The notes: generated from the letters alone by a model not told the origin. Positions 13,145-24,424 are shown, numbered from the stretch's first letter. The stretch is 64,000 bases of DNA from Tenodera sinensis (GCA_030765045.1 CM060968.1:106571904-106635903), one strand, 5' to 3'. Numbers and translations: made by a program.

Positions 13145-13330
13145 GCTCTTTATTTTTATTTATTTATTTTAACAACGCTGTCAATTGCCAGGATCATTAC
13201 AGCGCCGTCGGTGTGCCCGAATTTCGTCCCGCAGGGCTTCTTTTACATGCCAGTACGCTGTCACTTTTAACCACACTTTACTGTAATATAAAAGAACTCC
13301 TGCAGGACGAAATTCTGGCACCCAGGTAAC
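13145..13330. repeat. SINE family S4, two fragments in inverted arrangement
   Basis: The first fragment (about 13150-13262) reads as the minus-strand body of the S4 SINE at 20515-20728, including CGAATTTCGTCCCGCAGG and TTTACATGCCAGTA. The second (about 13275-13325) repeats the same block inverted, as AACTCCTGCAGGACGAAATT. Both lack the tRNA head. Confidence 0.65.
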
Positions 13331-13503
13331 GCTGACGTGATTTAGATAATTAACAACAAAATAATATAATTTATCTATAGACGTTCGTTTAACTACTCTT
13401 TTGGCTTAATCCGTAATACCGAAGGGTGTTGTCCCGAAGGTCCTAGGTTCGTTTCTTCTCATTTAGTTCCTGTTGTTCCCCTTTGCTTCCTTTTTGCTCT
13501 CCT

Positions 13504-13504
<1 letters not shown>

Positions 13505-13547
<43 letters not shown>
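13505..13547 (+). repeat. T homopolymer
   Basis: About 43 consecutive T. On the minus strand it could be a poly(A) tail, but no retroposed body is recognisable next to it. Confidence 0.9.
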
Positions 13548-13551
<4 letters not shown>

Positions 13552-14094
13552 CTATACGAAAAAAAGCAACCTGGCCATGAAAATTCAGGTCACCACTTAG
13601 AGCAGTTTCTATAAAATGACGTAAAGTTTCGGATGCTTTTATTTTTTATACTTTCTTGACCCTTTAAAGCACTCCCCATTTTGAAGTAGGTACGGCATAT
13701 GAACGTATTAAGCAGGAATCTACTTTTTGTTAGCAACAATTGTAATTATTGTTGAAATAAAATGCACAAATTGAAACAATTTAAAAGTAGACAAAAACAT
13801 TATTAATAAACTCTACTCAAAAGAAAGAAAGGATACATAAGTACACGAGACTGAACTGGAAAACGATGATGTTCTTATACTCGAACTTAATGTCATAATT
13901 GGGCCAGAGAGGTACGCTCTCAAATGGTTGATACTAGCCAGTGGCGTACTGACACTTGAGAAACTTATAGCCGTAATTTGGAAATTTGAACAAACAGGTC
14001 GTAAGCCTCCTGTCTCAAATTACTTGTTTAAGGCATCTCCATATCCTCTGAAAATATTTCGGTGTACTTTATTAACACTCGGTATAAGCCTATG
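13548..14094. other. no recognised feature
   Basis: AT-rich sequence, with a short inverted stretch around AACAATTGTAATTATTGTT at 13733-13751. Confidence 0.5.
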
Positions 14095-14440
14095 ACGTTA
14101 TTGTACTGCGATGGAAAAATGGTTGAGCGCATTAGAAGAGCAGAAGTTGCAGCGCGGTTTACACAAGTTCATATTTCCAACATGCAGCTGAGCTAATTGA
14201 TGGTCTGTTTTTGTCTGTCGGATACACAAATAGGCTGGTATTGAATCACCACTTGCATTTCTATTTGCGATTGGTACCTATACAAATACGAATGGTGATT
14301 CATGTCCGACAGACGATAATATATGTGAAACAGAGACTATCAATAAAACAACTGCATGTTGGAAATGTCGATTTGTGCTGCAACACGACGTTCTCCTAAT
14401 GCGTTCAATCATTTTTTCCCTGGACGTACATAATGAATTG
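14095..14440. mobile_element. foldback element F1 (long imperfect inverted repeat)
   Basis: Left arm about 14103-14260, right arm about 14268-14429. Paired blocks read GAGCGCATTAGAAGAG against the complement of TTCTCCTAATGCGTTC, TTTCCAACATGCAG against CTGCATGTTGGAAA, and TGTCTGTCGGA against TCCGACAGACG. The arms are about 150 bp, roughly 75-85% matched by eye, with almost no loop. No coding capacity. MITE or foldback transposon are the likeliest explanations; a recent local inversion-duplication is the alternative. Confidence 0.75.
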
Positions 14441-14884
14441 TAAAAGTCGAAATGAAAATATAATAAAGTCTATTTTCAATAAGTAACTTTTATATTTATT
14501 ACTAAGAATTAGTTTATCCTTGAGAAATATCTTCTTATTTTTCGACTTACACTATTTTCACATTTGCTACAAAGTTATTCGTACAAAAGTTTATTGGTTA
14601 TAGGTACGGAAGTATATTTTAGAACGTGGCGAACGGAGAAAAGGTGCACAGTGTTTTATGATCGAGTCTACTTTAGTATTTATAAGACCATGGGGTGTCA
14701 AATTAGTATCTTCCGTGTAGTCAGCATAGCGAGAGTGTAAGTGCAGTGTTCGCTTGCATTATGAGCAGTCTCTCGTATATGAAACGGAGACGTTACCCCC
14801 ACCATCAATTTGCATGACATCACTCGCGCAGATCTTAGCAAGTCATTCGCCACGTTTAAAAATACCTCTGTACACAGGTTTATG

Positions 14885-15690
14885 CATCTCATTCTTCCAT
14901 GTACTAGTACTCTTGTTAAATCAGATAATCCTTCACTATACATTTACACATTTCGTTGAAGGTATAAGGTAAATTCAGCAACCCAAAGCGAAACCGATCA
15001 CCACATGATGGCTATAGAATTCCGTTCTTGAAAATCAACCCAGTAACAAAAATAATCTCGGAAATGGTTACCGCCAAAAAACAACAAAAATATTCTGTCC
15101 TTTAGCGAGGTTAACATTTCTCTTTTATCGTGTAAGATTTGTCCGTTTCTTGTGTTTACCAATTTTGTAAAGTTATTTAAAAGCACGATTTCACAGTCTA
15201 TTCCCATATAATCAAAATATGCATTTTGTCTTGCAAGTATCTACAATCTATGGTAATTTATCAAACTCGTTAGATCCACCTTGAGAAAATAAAAGATAAC
15301 GAAAATGTTTCCATGTTAAAGAGTAATTTGGGATAGAGCGATTTTCCTGAAAATCCTCGTGTTCCATCCCTGTCATGAAAACATCTTAAACAGGTGGTAC
15401 TTTAATCAAAATCATTACAGGCAGTTCTGAGAAAATTGACGTTTTCACAACTTGTCCACGTAAAGGGGGAAGGAAGTAAATATTCGTGTCTTCCAAAGTT
15501 TGGTATTCAAATGTTTTTTCTTTTTCAGCTATACTGCTCACTAACATACAGACAGAAATGACATGGTACACACGCACGAAGTTTTATTCAGGGGACATCA
15601 AAACGTGTAGTTTCAGTAAAATGTTGGTATCGACTTTTTAGCCACCTTCTCTACTTACTATGCACACGGTAGACAAAGTGAAAATTAACA
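14885..15690 (-). mobile_element. H1 old copy with internal duplication
   Basis: Diverged H1 in minus order: CATTTCGTTGAAGG, CATGATGGCTATAGAATTCC, TCTCGGAAATGGTTACC, GTGTAAGATTTGTCC, CTTCTCTACTTACTATGC. The stretch around AACATCTTAAACAGG and TTTAATCAAAATCATTA near 15380-15415 repeats the equivalent positions already present near 15225-15285. The copy therefore has a partial internal duplication. Confidence 0.6.
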
Positions 15691-16834
15691 TTTTAATAAC
15701 CATACAATGTAGAACTCTGAAGCATGAGTTTCAGTGGTTAAAAAGTTGGATACTATTAATCGAATTGATAAAGGAGAAACATTGAATAGCTACTGAATTG
15801 GAAGTTACTGACTAACATTGGTGTACTTGTAGCGTCAGCCGGACACCACTCCGGCTGAATTATTAATAACAAAGCGTTTGCGTGACCGTACTTCGTTCAA
15901 ACGCCACATGAGTTTAAACCAAAAAACAGCTGTGGATCAATTCTTTGATAAAAAATGACGTGATTTTATGTGATAAAGATTTTTATGACTTTCAATGTCT
16001 TGTTAAAAGTGCATACCATGTACGGTACATAATTTTGTTACAAGACAGCTTTTTTATCGTCATAAGCAGCTAATCACGTTATTTAAGCATTTAAGAATTT
16101 TGTTTTGCTTATTACCCATATGCAAAGGGGCCAGGGCTAAGCTTAGGGGTAGCCCAAGATGTGTAAGATTTGGTACTCAATAAATCATTCATTTATGCAT
16201 TAATTATTACCTATATAACGCGGATTATCCGATTTTCCGATTGACTTTGGTACCAGTTAGTCCGGAGGTGTTACTGTACTGGCAAAAACTGGCATAAATG
16301 TTTACAGAAATCTTAGATTCCGTGGGTATCCAAATGTGAGAGATGCATTACCTTAAGCACGATAGGTATGCATTCTTTTTAGGGGGATGTAGGTGACTGA
16401 GAAAGGTGGATTTTTTTACTCCCACAGACATCTTATCGATCACCCCTTTTGGGTTTAGTTTAGTGGGTTGAACCAGGGAAAATATTCCATTAAATGGGCT
16501 TCCAAGCAGCTGCGTGGTGGTAGGTGGGTGGGTGGATCGATGTGTGTGAAAATGGACCACGTATGGCAGCGGGAAACGGTCGTTTGGAAACCTATTCCTG
16601 GCCCACTTTATTGACCAACGTGACGCTGTGCTATGCTTTCTTGGTCATCCACACATTTGCAAAACACACCGGAGATCTGTTTAATTACGTGATTAAAAAC
16701 AAACCTGAAGCTTCGATGCCAAGTCCGCATGTGAAATAGTAGAAAACAATTTAAGGGATGGCAGTCATGTATGCCATTTTAGTAACCTTGTGGTATGAAA
16801 CATCCTATACCATACAGTGGTGAGTATATATTCC
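15691..16834. other. no recognised feature
   Basis: AT-rich. Short frames at 16348-16560 (minus) and 16524-16739 (plus) have no recognisable product. Confidence 0.5.
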
Positions 16835-17243
16835 TTTTTACTTTCTCTACTTCGTATAGTAAGCAGGGAATGTATAGCATTTAAGCCAACAATTTGATAT
16901 CGTGATTTCAATGGATATACATGTTTCAGGACCCCAGAATCTGAAACAGCACTTTCAGAAAAAGGTCGCTAAGTGTTTGTGTGTGTGTGTGTGGGGGGGG
17001 GGGGGGGGCTTACGTGTAGGTGCATGTGTGTGCGCGCGCATGTATGAACGCATGACTCAAAAACGAAAATTCAATATCAGAGGGCATTTAAGTTCAGTAT
17101 GTTTCAAGGATGTGATACGAAGATTTTCAAGATAACCCCTTTAACGTAGACTAAAATTTTTAATAATGTTTTATTTTCTCAAAAAGGCCCAAACATTTTA
17201 ATTAAAATACCGTACGTTTAAGACACCTTTTTGTCACAGAGGC
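16835..17243 (+). mobile_element. H1 hairpin-side part, interrupted
   Basis: It starts at TTTTTACTTTCTCTACT with the hairpin partner AGTAAGCAGG. A short TG tract then merges with a G homopolymer (16993-17009), followed by ACTCAAAAACG and TTCAAGGATGTGATACG. It stops near 17243 where unrelated sequence with promoter-like signals begins. The same H1 copy appears to resume near 17750. Confidence 0.75.
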
Positions 17244-17259
17244 CGTAAAGCCGCATTTA

Positions 17260-17745
17260 CCTCCGTTAATAACCCGTCCCCCGACAAGACAATGGGTCAT
17301 ACGGAAGCAATCCTATGTTTTGTGCCATAGTTGTGTGCTGTTCAGACTTCCAGACGTTTCCTTTTCGGCATTCCCGAGTAACCCACTTCTAGAACTTTCG
17401 AACTGTGAACGAATACTATATAAGGGGCTCGCTCGGACTCAGAGACCAGTTGTTCTTGTAGTGAAGGATTGTAGTGGAGTGTGACAGTTGGAGTTGACAC
17501 ATATGAAGCGTTCAGTGGACCGTGACTGAATCGGGCTAAGTACAGTTCAATGCGAGTTGTAATCGGACATTTCAGCTGTGTTCGATTCGACGGTTTATTT
17601 CCGTTGCTCAGATTTTGTACCAAAGGCAAGTGTAAGGTTAGCACTATGCCAACTGACTAGAAGGTAAATAAAGTGTGATTAGCAAGTAACTGGTGTTTCT
17701 CATTTGTTGCAATATATTCTTGTTAAACTCACAATTGTGTCTCAT
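17260..17745 (+). mobile_element. putative solo LTR or promoter-bearing insertion
   Basis: About 490 bp of non-H1 sequence sits inside an H1 copy. In order it holds a perfect three-unit heat-shock element at 17387-17399 (TTC..GAA..TTC), TATATAAGG at 17417-17425, a purine-rich downstream region, and AATAAA at 17667-17672 followed by a GT-rich stretch. TATA box plus polyadenylation signal about 250 bp apart is the layout of an LTR. I found neither clear TG..CA termini nor a target duplication, so the LTR call is tentative; a processed-gene promoter is the alternative. Confidence 0.45.
17387..17425 (+). promoter_or_regulatory. heat-shock element plus TATA box
   Basis: TTCTAGAACTTTC matches the nTTCnnGAAnnTTCn consensus for heat-shock factor. 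TATATAAGG lies 18 bp downstream of it. The order and spacing fit an hsp-type core promoter. Activity is inferred only. Confidence 0.55.
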
Positions 17746-17749
17746 GCCA

Positions 17750-18040
17750 CTTTTTTCTTTCACTTTTTATAATTTCTTGTCATTCATATGAATTTTACAA
17801 CACTTATAGTTTTCTCAAATGCACGGTTTATTTATTGTTTTATCTCTTGGTTATACAAGAGTATGCAACTTCAGAGGCGCCAGGGACCAGCTTCAAAAGA
17901 TTTCACTGTCACTCAAAGCCAACTGAATTCCCAGTCCACCTAGCACCTATACGAAAATGGGTAACAAGGTTATTTCTGCAAATGTTTACCTCGATTAACA
18001 TGAAGTAGGGAGAAAAATACGGCTTGTACCAATATTTGGC
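17750..18040 (+). mobile_element. H1 distal part, continuation of 16835-17243
   Basis: It picks up H1 plus order at TTCTTGTCATTC and continues through TTTTCTCAAATG, a decayed ACCAGCTTCAAAAG block, and AATGTTTACCTCGATTAACA. The terminal GTAGAGAAAG motif is not intact. About 250 bp of H1 middle is missing relative to full copies. Confidence 0.6.
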
Positions 18041-18734
18041 AGAAGAATGAATAGATAAAGCCATGTGATTGCAGGACATCAGATTTTTTAATGCAATAGC
18101 TGCTCGTGAAGGTATGGCCTTACAAAACCTTATTAGCAACCGCGTAGGGTGACTGAAATAACAGAACACAATAACCACTCTCCCCTAAAAAAGAGGGATA
18201 CAAGCAATCTTGCAACAACACTATCAGCAGACATGCAAGAGGGAACCGCATAACGAGCTGCACTCCAATTTATATGCGTGCCAACTCTCATATCGATTCC
18301 CTAGCTTTTTTGTCATGCAATCCAATTGGAATATAGCGTGATTGAATGCAATGGTCTTTTGTCCCTTCACTCATCTCTATGCTATCATATCGCAAATTGC
18401 CTGTTTCGTGTAACAAAAATATCTGGGACCCGCCCTTTTTTTCTAAAGGCCCAGTAACCAAATAATTTCTCATGCAATCAAGGAGAGAATGCCACTGATT
18501 AACATACTAGCACCAAACCGAAGGGAGGGTTTTCCTTGACTAAGAGTTTCACCCCTTCTTAATTCTATTTGGGATGTGCGTCTATAAAGTGAGTTAGTCG
18601 TTCCACAGCTAGTAAACCATATATTGCACAAAGCAATGTTAACGTCCTGGGCAAAGAAAGACAGCTTCAAGTGGAGTGACGTATTAGAACGAAAAGCAAG
18701 CCTATCAATTTGTGTGACATCAGGCGAGAAAGAT
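18041..18734. other. no recognised feature
   Basis: Moderately AT-rich, without repeat partner or coding evidence. Confidence 0.5.
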
Positions 18735-18938
18735 GTTAAACTTACATAAAATTTTTGTTTTCAACTGACTTCATTGTTTAGCTATGCTGTCTGCAGACAC
18801 ACACACAAACGCGGACCTTTTTCTAAAAATGCCTCCCCCCCCCCCACTCGGGGGCTTTCTAACATGTATTTCGACATTGAAATCGAAATTTTGGGTCCAA
18901 TACAATAATTACCATACGTCGTAGAGAAGTCAAAAACT
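18735..18938 (-). mobile_element. H1 hairpin-side fragment, minus orientation
   Basis: Contains GCTATGCTGTCTGCAGAC, a short CA tract, GGACCTTTTTCTAAAAATGC, a C homopolymer, GTATTTCGACATTG, and a degraded hairpin ending GTAGAGAAGTC. Confidence 0.65.
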
Positions 18939-19484
18939 GAGCTTTCTCTGCGCTAATTTGGCTGCTACAATTTTTATGTGGATAAATACTTTCTGGAGTT
19001 TCTGTACTTTGAACTGGGACGCCGTATAAATACGGTCAAACAAAGCCGGCTTGCTGCAGGACATATTTATTCAATTATAAGAAACACTGCCTCCGGGAGG
19101 TATTGTTTATTTATTTTCCACACCAATGGATTAGTCTTTATTTGTTTTCGAGGAATGACATGCGATTATCCTCTTTCGCTATATTCTTTAGATATTTTAA
19201 TCTGTGTATTCTGTACATTTGTAATTAAAACAGTAGTGCTGAATAAGTGAATTATACTATAACATATACTGTCTGCAGCAAGCATTCTTGCCAACAGTCC
19301 GGCACCGCCATACGCCACGTAACCTAGAAGCACGCCTGGAGCATAAGGAAAGAAAATCGTGATGGATATGAAATCACCTCAGTATTTATGTACTGAACAG
19401 GAAAACAACCAAAAAAAATTGTGGTACATGAAATATCACCTGAGTATTTGTCTACAAAATAGGAACACAACGAAACATTTAAGC
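18939..19484. other. no recognised feature
   Basis: The 90-codon plus frame at 18978-19250 has no recognisable domain. Confidence 0.5.
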
Positions 19485-19566
19485 TCAGTGGGCAGTCGGA
19501 GTAAAGTGAACCCGGGATCTCCAGAATGTGGTTGTCAATATTACCGCGAAACCATCTCTGTCAGTA
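19485..19566 (-). repeat. SINE family S3 head, decayed
   Basis: On the minus strand AGATGGTTTCGCGGTAA aligns to the S3 A-box region seen at 1893-2018, and ATCCCGGGTTCAC occupies the B-box position. The body is not recognisable. Confidence 0.45.
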
Positions 19567-20387
19567 AGAGTAACATGGTGTAACCAAACTGTTGAGCAGA
19601 CATTTTCTCTCACCACATGTATACCAATGTAGATTTGTAGCTGACTATTCGAACGCGTCATATTGGCATGTTTTATGGTTTGTCAATTTAAGTAATATTG
19701 AAAGCTCATTTACAAAATTCAATAGTACAACGTATTTCACTTTATAGGAGAGAAAGATGGAATAGGCAGCAAGAAAGAAAATTAGCAACACAAATGGATT
19801 TTTGGCAAAGACTTCTCAAGAAGAGGTAAAATTGAGGACAAAAGTTCCGAAAATGTTGAATGTAGCAAAGACTTGGAAATGATAGAAGAGGAACCCACAC
19901 AAAGTAAACAACTAACCACAACTAATTCATAAGAAACTTTTTCGTCTCTTCCCTTACACCCTCTCGTCAATCAGAAAACATTTGGAGCCGACTGTACTTT
20001 ACTGGCTACCCATGGCCCTTCACCCAGTAATTAAAGCTAAAAATTTATTACGACTACCAATCTATAAGTTACCTTGTACTATATCCAACAACTAATTTGG
20101 AATGCTATTGACACTTTTCTGTCTTTCTGATATGATTTAGGTCGCTATATTTTAGTTTTTAAACATACTTTTGATGGTTCGAAGGTTCGTTTTCATAATA
20201 AATGTTTGATTTAAACAGAACGGAGTAAAATGCTCTATGGTTGAACATTAAACTCGCCAAAAAAAGTCTAACATTTAACAGCTTTGAAAGCCATACAAAC
20301 AGTTAACAAATCTAACACAAATACACATTCATTCTGTAGAAAAATAGTGTCAGTAAGCGATACACAAACGGCATTACTGCAAGGACA
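19567..20387. other. no recognised feature
   Basis: AT-rich; nothing identified. Confidence 0.5.
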
Positions 20388-20440
20388 TAATAACAATAAC
20401 AACAATAACAACAACAATAATAATATTAGTAATAATATTA

Positions 20441-20509
<69 letters not shown>

Positions 20510-20510
20510 T
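20388..20510 (+). repeat. (AAC/AAT)n microsatellite
   Basis: Mixed AAC/AAT, then two AGTAATAAT units, then pure AAT. It abuts the 3' end of the minus-strand S4 SINE, as the array at 748-946 abuts an S1 SINE. Confidence 0.9.
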
Positions 20511-20514
20511 TTTT

Positions 20515-20728
20515 ATGTTTCGTGACGCCGTAAATTGTCAGGATCACATCAACGCCGCAGGTGTGCCGCAATTTTGTCTCGCAGTTCTTCTACATGACAG
20601 TAAATCTACTGACATGGAGCTGTCCTTTTTAAGCACACTCAAAAACCATCGATCTAGGCCGGGTTTGAACCCGCCACCTTGGAATCAGTAGGCCAGCGTC
20701 TAGCCAACTGAGCCACCCAGACCGACAA
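20515..20728 (-). repeat. tRNA-derived SINE (family S4), near complete
   Basis: The minus strand opens with a tRNA-like head: GGTGGCTCAGTTGGCTAGA (A box), anticodon-arm-like sequence, and GGGTTCAAACCCGGCC (B box). The body contains TACTGTCATGTAGAAGAAC and GACAAAATTGCGGCACACC and ends near TTTACGGCGTCACGAAAC. It then passes into ATT repeats. The head resembles arthropod SINE heads of the TGGCTCAG type. Confidence 0.85.
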
Positions 20729-21216
20729 GGAGATAGAGATGTCTACCCTGGCCAATAATAGATTGGCATCCGACACGAGGAAAGGGGTAACAAGAATATG
20801 TGCACGAGCATTCTGAACGGCAAGGTTTCTCTCCCAGAGGTGCTAGATACCGTTTGTGGAAGGAAAGTAAAGATAGCAGTTCAACCACATATTTGTTCGC
20901 TTTATCAGAAATGTCTATCCGAGGGGACAATTTTGTGCAGGAAAGGGAAATGTCTTTTCTTCAATATACTGTGAGAAAGTGACAAAATCAATCGGTTACT
21001 TTTCTATCACTCTATTTTTATTCTAAACTTTTGCACAAACACACATTTATGTTTTACTAACGTTAACAGAGTGTACTGTTGTGATTGTATTACACTCACA
21101 ACTCCTTATTTCTCGAATCCTTGATTCAGTCCTTTCATTGTACTTCTTCTCTCAACCATTCTGACGATACATACACTCAACTCTCGTTAAGACTTCTTCA
21201 CTTCGACACGACTTAC
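20729..21216. other. no recognised gene
   Basis: Nothing recognisable apart from its position next to the exon-like segment at 21217-21365 on the minus strand. Confidence 0.4.
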
Positions 21217-21365
<149 letters not shown>

Positions 21366-21390
21366 TCTTCCCTCTGCTGTTCCCTCGCCT

Positions 21391-21465
21391 CCTTATATAG
21401 CGAGGATGACGTAACATAGACCTTTTTCGACTTCGACAGACACACCAGGTGCTTCTCGAAGGTTC
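21391..21465 (-). promoter_or_regulatory. heat-shock element plus TATA box, minus strand
   Basis: On the minus strand GAACCTTCGAGAA (21465-21453) is a perfect GAAnnTTCnnGAA trimer, and TATATAAGG lies at 21399-21391, 53 bp downstream. A TGACGTAA-like site (plus 21406-21413) lies between them. It is the same pairing of signals as at 17387-17425, but the surrounding sequences do not align. Confidence 0.5.
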
Positions 21466-21739
21466 CCGCAATTCTTTATTGAGCACCGCGCCCATTGTTG
21501 TAGTCGCATGTACACAAACGGTTGCGCGCGGAAGCCTTACCTTGAGCGCCTTTGTTTGCTCGCCGGCCTGGTATGTGGTGTAAAGTTGCTTAACCTCGAC
21601 CGTCCTTTGTTGTGTGCCGCGCCCAGCGACGCAATATAATAATTATATCCAAGTTATTTATGTGCACTACAATGCATTAATTATATTCAACTGTGACGGG
21701 AGACCAAACTAAAATCAGCTAAAACAAAGTTTGCCAGAC

Positions 21740-22003
21740 TGGCTCCGTAGCTCAGTCGGTAGAGCACCTTACTGCTGTGCAAGGGTCACAGTTCGATTTC
21801 CCGCAGGGGTAGGAATTTTTCTCCAGTCAAGAATTTTCCTTATCCTTCCTACAGTCTGGAAGTATGAATACCTATTCATGTGACCTAAGGCACTAAAAAT
21901 CCTAAACGTACAAAAAACTAATGGTAAACGTTCCATAGGAAAAGCCGGAGATATGATTTTGCCGTTAACTGCGGGATATAAATGGAACAAAAAAAGAAAA
22001 AAA
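21740..22003 (+). repeat. tRNA-derived SINE (family S5) with A-rich tail
   Basis: CTCCGTAGCTCAGTCGGTA and GTAGAGCACC give a clear A box, and AGTTCGATTTCCCGC a B box. A body with GGAATTTTTCTCCAGTC follows, and the unit ends in an A-rich tail near 21988-22003. The predicted acceptor arm does not close, so it is not a tRNA gene. A fragment of the same family lies at 45685-45790. Confidence 0.8.
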
Positions 22004-22056
22004 GGCTAGAAATTTAAGACCGTCTGCAGTGATCACAATGCGAGAACGATGCAACT

Positions 22057-22756
22057 TTTTACTTTCTCTACTGGTAAGTAGAGGAAGTATTACATTCCAC
22101 CCAAAAATACCGAAATTGGTATTTAAGTTTAAAGTCTTTCAAGGATTTCGACATGAAGATCTTGAAGAAAATAGCCCCACCCTAAGCTACCTTTATATGG
22201 ACAAATTTTCAAAAATTTTTATTTTCTTGAAAATGGCTCTAACGATTTTGATTAAAATGCCATATAAGATATTTGTATGACAAATGAAATGTATATTTTG
22301 AATTTTTTGGCTATAGCCTATCTAGTCCTGTTTACTCTGGATCACTTGAACAACTCGTAAACGTAAGAGACAGACCAAATCTTACTATACGAAAAAATAT
22401 AGATCTCGCTAAAACACACAATTTATGCTTAAATAAATTATTTTTATAGAGTGAACCATTTCGGAGATATTCCTTGTCATTCGCGTCAGTTTCGGAAAAC
22501 AAAACTTTCGTGAAATGGAACATCGTTGTTCATTTCTTTATGTTATGCGTGCAAAGAGAACGGGATCTCAACACTTTAAAATATTTGACTATCGCTCAAA
22601 GCCTACTGTATTCTAATATTCCCCTTGCACATACAAGGAAATAAGCAATAAGAAATGTTTATCTCAACTATCACGAAGATATAGGAATAAGAGTTTGCAA
22701 GAATGGTTAGTACAAGAGTAGAAAAAGTCATGTGAGTGCAACACATCCGATTTTTA
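22057..22756 (+). mobile_element. H1 copy lacking the TG segment
   Basis: Both ends are present: TTTTTACTTTCTCTACT with hairpin partner GGTAAGTAGAGGAAGT, and the terminal GTAGAAAAAGTCATG, then ACACATCCGA. About 130 bp around the usual TG tract is deleted. The copy is bounded by TTTTTA on both sides, the cleanest candidate target duplication of the family. Confidence 0.85.
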
Positions 22757-23399
22757 TACTCGTGGTAGGCATGTATAATCACTGAAAGTTTGCTTACCTG
22801 TTTTATATTTCTGAAAACATACATTAAGTATAATTAGTGTTTATTCCAAGTAGAATCACATATTAAAATATATTTACTAGGAACTGTTGTTACAACTTTA
22901 AATGTTCGTTCGTTTTTAATTATAAATTATCCTAGTGAAATCGAAGCAGAGATTACAGCAACCAAAAATTATTGTAAGGGGGGGGGGGGGGCTGAGTTAT
23001 TAGTGAGAATCATGTTTTAAAACTATGGATTAAGTTCGCTTCTGACTGATGAATAAAGGCTCAATGAAACCATATATTGGCTTAAATGCGTTCGTGTGTA
23101 ATTATGAATTATAGTTCTATGGAACTATAGGATTCACTTATACCCTAGCATTAGCTAGGATAGACTGAGCTCATGAGGGTCCACTTTCGCTGTTATTCCA
23201 GCTTGATATTATAGTTGGGAAGTTCGGCTTCGTGTGCCACTGAGAAATTCACCAGGGGCCTAGTGCAAACTGTGGTTAAGTAAACTAAAGGTGTTTTAGC
23301 TATGCAAGCCTTGTAATAATCTATCCGTTCTATATGCAGGTTAACAGCATCAAGAACATCCATCTCAAAGAACTAAGTAATTGTATATTTACCTACAGT
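22757..23399. other. no recognised gene; G homopolymer
   Basis: AT-rich with a G run at 22978-22991. Nothing else identified. Confidence 0.5.
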
Positions 23400-23885
23400 G
23401 TTGGCTTCGCCACATACGTTAACCAGGGATTCTTCATGAGTATAACAAATATTCGAATACAATTGTTGTCAATAAAGAGCCGTTTCGCAGGAAAAAAATT
23501 GTGTCAAATATATGCAGTCATCTAGCGTCTTGAAAAAAGGATATAAATGGTTTATTATTTCATTAATTGTCGCACAGACCGTGTGTGAACAATGATGTAA
23601 TGCATTTCTACCTTAATTCGAATGAATTTAGTCGCAATTTAATGTTAGAATGTCATGCAAAGTTTACTTTCTACGAGAGTTTTGCAACGTTAACACGTTA
23701 ACATAAAATTGTGACTAAATTTGTTCGAATTGAAATAAAAAGACATTACATCTTGTTCACACACGGTCTGTGCGACAATTAATTAAATAATAAATCATTT
23801 ATATCCATTCACCAAGAAGCTAGATGGCTCCAAATTGTACATATTTGTTACACTCATGCTAACCATCCATGGTTAACATATGGCC
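23400..23885. mobile_element. foldback element F2
   Basis: The two arms meet near 23670. Matched blocks are GTTAACCAGG with CCATGGTTAAC, CATCTAGCGTCTTG with CAAGAAGCTAGATG, GGATATAAATGGTTTATT with AATAAATCATTTATATCC, and AATTGTCGCACAGACCG with CGGTCTGTGCGACAATT. The inner 115 bp are very similar and the outer parts less so. No coding capacity. Confidence 0.8.
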
Positions 23886-23966
23886 GGAACAGTACCTTAT
23901 ATCCAGTATATCGGAGGCAAGGGAATAGCATGCTTTTACGAAGGTTTTTCCACAGTAACAAAGGGG

Positions 23967-24218
23967 GGAAAATCTGACGTTTTACATTCACACGACTTTC
24001 TCTACCCATTCTTCAACAAACTATTATTATAAAAGCATATTCTTCTATTTAACGAGATGATATTTGTAGAAGTGGTGTTATTACTCCTATTTCCTTGTAA
24101 ATGCAATGAGAATATGGCAATGCACAAGCTTGAGAGAGTCAAATGTTTTAAGAGCTGGTCGCTATATGATGACTTTGAAATTCTGTTGTTTGCATGATCT
24201 GGGGTAAGGTAAATAGAG

Positions 24219-24276
<58 letters not shown>

Positions 24277-24385
24277 GAATGACTTCTATGAGAAATATGT
24301 AAGAATTTGAAGATTAAAGCCAATAACAAGGAATATTTCAGAAATGGTTAACTCCAAAAAATGTATTTGACAAATTCTGCTCACT
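23967..24385 (-). mobile_element. H1 old fragment with GA tract
   Basis: AAAATCTGACGTTTTACATTC and CACGACTTTCTCTACCC open the fragment. It continues with TTTAAGAGCTGGTCGC, a GA tract, and TTTCAGAAATGGTTAACTCC, all in H1 minus order. The hairpin half is absent. Confidence 0.65.
24222..24270 (+). repeat. (GA)n microsatellite
   Basis: About 46 bp of GA inside an H1 fragment, at a position where other copies have no tract. Confidence 0.9.
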
Positions 24386-24424
24386 GTTCATTGTTTATGC
24401 GTGTTCATTGACAAGTTTTTATTG

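Noticed and set aside
21740..21815. Possible true tRNA gene
   Set aside because: A and B boxes are present, but the acceptor stem does not close and a SINE body with an A-rich tail follows. The same reasoning excludes the heads at 1173, 4340, 20728, 53843 and 54960.
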